From assembly GCA_028704195.1 (NCBI GenBank), contig JAQVLL010000142.1:1-5949 (forward strand): 5,949 nucleotides of DNA, in the 5' to 3' direction. This document shows positions 5,551 through 5,949 of the stretch, piece after piece (position 1 is the first letter of the stretch; every line of letters starts with the position of its first letter). The translations under genes were made by a program, and so were the position numbers. Under the pieces are notes generated by a model that did not search any database, had not been told where the DNA came from, and saw only the letters and a list, made by a program, of their open reading frames with translations. This stretch comes from Smithellaceae bacterium. Lineage in GTDB: Bacteria; Desulfobacterota; Syntrophia; Syntrophales; Smithellaceae.

Positions 5551-5949
5551 TCACGTCAGCCAGCCTAAGTCGGGCGATTGCTCTTTGAAATAGGCTTTCA
5601 AGATATCCACCAGCAAGGGGAAAGTGGCCTGCGCCCGCAGCCGGCAGGTCTGCCGGAAGCTCAATAGCCGCTCTACCCAGCGATTGCCTTTATCGCTTTG
5701 GGTGCCGTTGGAACGCTTGCGCCACAATACGGCAAAACGCAACGCCCGTTCGGCCCGGTTATTGGTCGGCTCGACCCCGGCCTCATCCAAAAACACCCAC
5801 AGGCTGTCTATTTCCCGAAGCACCTCGCGGGCCAGTTTGCCGGCGTCATCATCCGCGGCTTCAAAGAGCAGAAGCAGCAGCATCAGTCGACTGTAAAATC
5901 GGGTCCACCTCGTTTTTCCCGGCGGCGAATGGGCAAAGGCGCACAACTG
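5551..5949 (-). CDS. tnpC: IS66-family transposase TnpC, C-terminal 132 residues
   Basis: The minus-strand frame is open from the window edge to a TGA at 5553-5551. The visible part holds the diagnostic C-terminal signature of IS66 transposases: SLWVFLDEAGVEPTNNRAER, continuing ALRFAVLWRKRSNGTQS and GNRWVERLLS, with a closing LLVDILKAYFKEQSPDLGWL. The NNRAER motif (about 5749-5763 on the minus strand) is expected to carry the last acidic residue of the DDE catalytic triad. The other catalytic residues and the N-terminal helix-turn-helix and zinc-binding parts lie outside the window. The TTG at 5946 is not a start because the frame is open to the window edge. No frameshift or stop is visible in this portion, so the element could be intact. 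Confidence 0.93.
   Translation of the reverse strand, partial: QLCAFAHSPPGKTRWTRFYSRLMLLLLLFEAADDDAGKLAREVLREIDSLWVFLDEAGVEPTNNRAERALRFAVLWRKRSNGTQSDKGNRWVERLLSFRQTCRLRAQATFPLLVDILKAYFKEQSPDLGWLT

Larger units (their letters stand above)
5520..5949 (-). mobile_element. IS66-family insertion sequence, one end (tnpC side), incomplete
   Basis: The boundary at 5520 is supported three ways. The glycosyltransferase homology stops there. The sequence from 5520 begins GTAAGCG, the typical start of IS66-family terminal inverted repeats. An IS66 transposase C-terminus lies just inside it on the minus strand, ending 31 nt from the boundary. The element continues past the window edge, so its other genes (IS66 elements commonly also carry tnpA and tnpB) and its second inverted repeat are not seen. 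The transposase points toward the interrupted gene. Confidence 0.85.

Noticed and set aside
5624..5896. Plus-strand 90-codon Ser/Arg-rich open frame in the IS
   Set aside because: It is the antisense of the transposase, whose family signature is unambiguous.

Overview
The window is about 5.9 kb of a Gram-negative extracellular polysaccharide (EPS) locus. The four readable EPS genes and the start of a fifth all lie on the + strand, and an IS66-family insertion sequence breaks the locus at its right edge. The gene set (outer-membrane beta-barrel protein, three-membrane-segment chain-length protein, separate cytoplasmic tyrosine autokinase, Wzx-like flippase, family 2 glycosyltransferase) resembles the EPS clusters that accompany exosortase A (XrtA/PEP-CTERM) in Gram-negative bacteria. 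No exosortase or PEP-CTERM protein is visible here, so that link is an inference. A deltaproteobacterial (Desulfobacterota) host is a tentative guess from gene style and repeat-rich spacers; nothing in the window proves the taxon.

Layout: 1-714 is the 3' part of an outer-membrane beta-barrel gene that begins before the window. 776-2341 is a Wzz/GNVR chain-length determinant. 2342-2664 is an unusually long spacer between two genes that normally work as a pair. It is packed with short repeats: a degenerate heptamer array, a hairpin, a nonamer repeat, and the same heptamer again in inverted orientation. 2665-3561 is a BY-type tyrosine kinase with a C-terminal Tyr-Tyr-Tyr tail. 3562-3725 is a spacer with two inverted repeats. 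3726-5141 is a polytopic lipid-linked oligosaccharide flippase with an uncertain start. 5204 begins a GT2 glycosyltransferase that is cut after residue 105 by an IS66-type end at 5520. From there to the window edge is the element's terminal inverted repeat and, on the minus strand, the C-terminal part of its transposase.

Expected joint function: the glycosyltransferase would help build the repeat unit on a lipid carrier and the flippase would move it across the inner membrane. The chain-length protein and its kinase partner would control polymer length and export by cycles of tyrosine phosphorylation, and the beta-barrel protein probably acts at the outer membrane. Loss of the glycosyltransferase to the IS may alter or abolish the polymer. 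I see no wholly new gene system. The features most worth a second look are the repeat mosaic in the kinase spacer, the exact IS66 junction, and the possible non-canonical start of the flippase.
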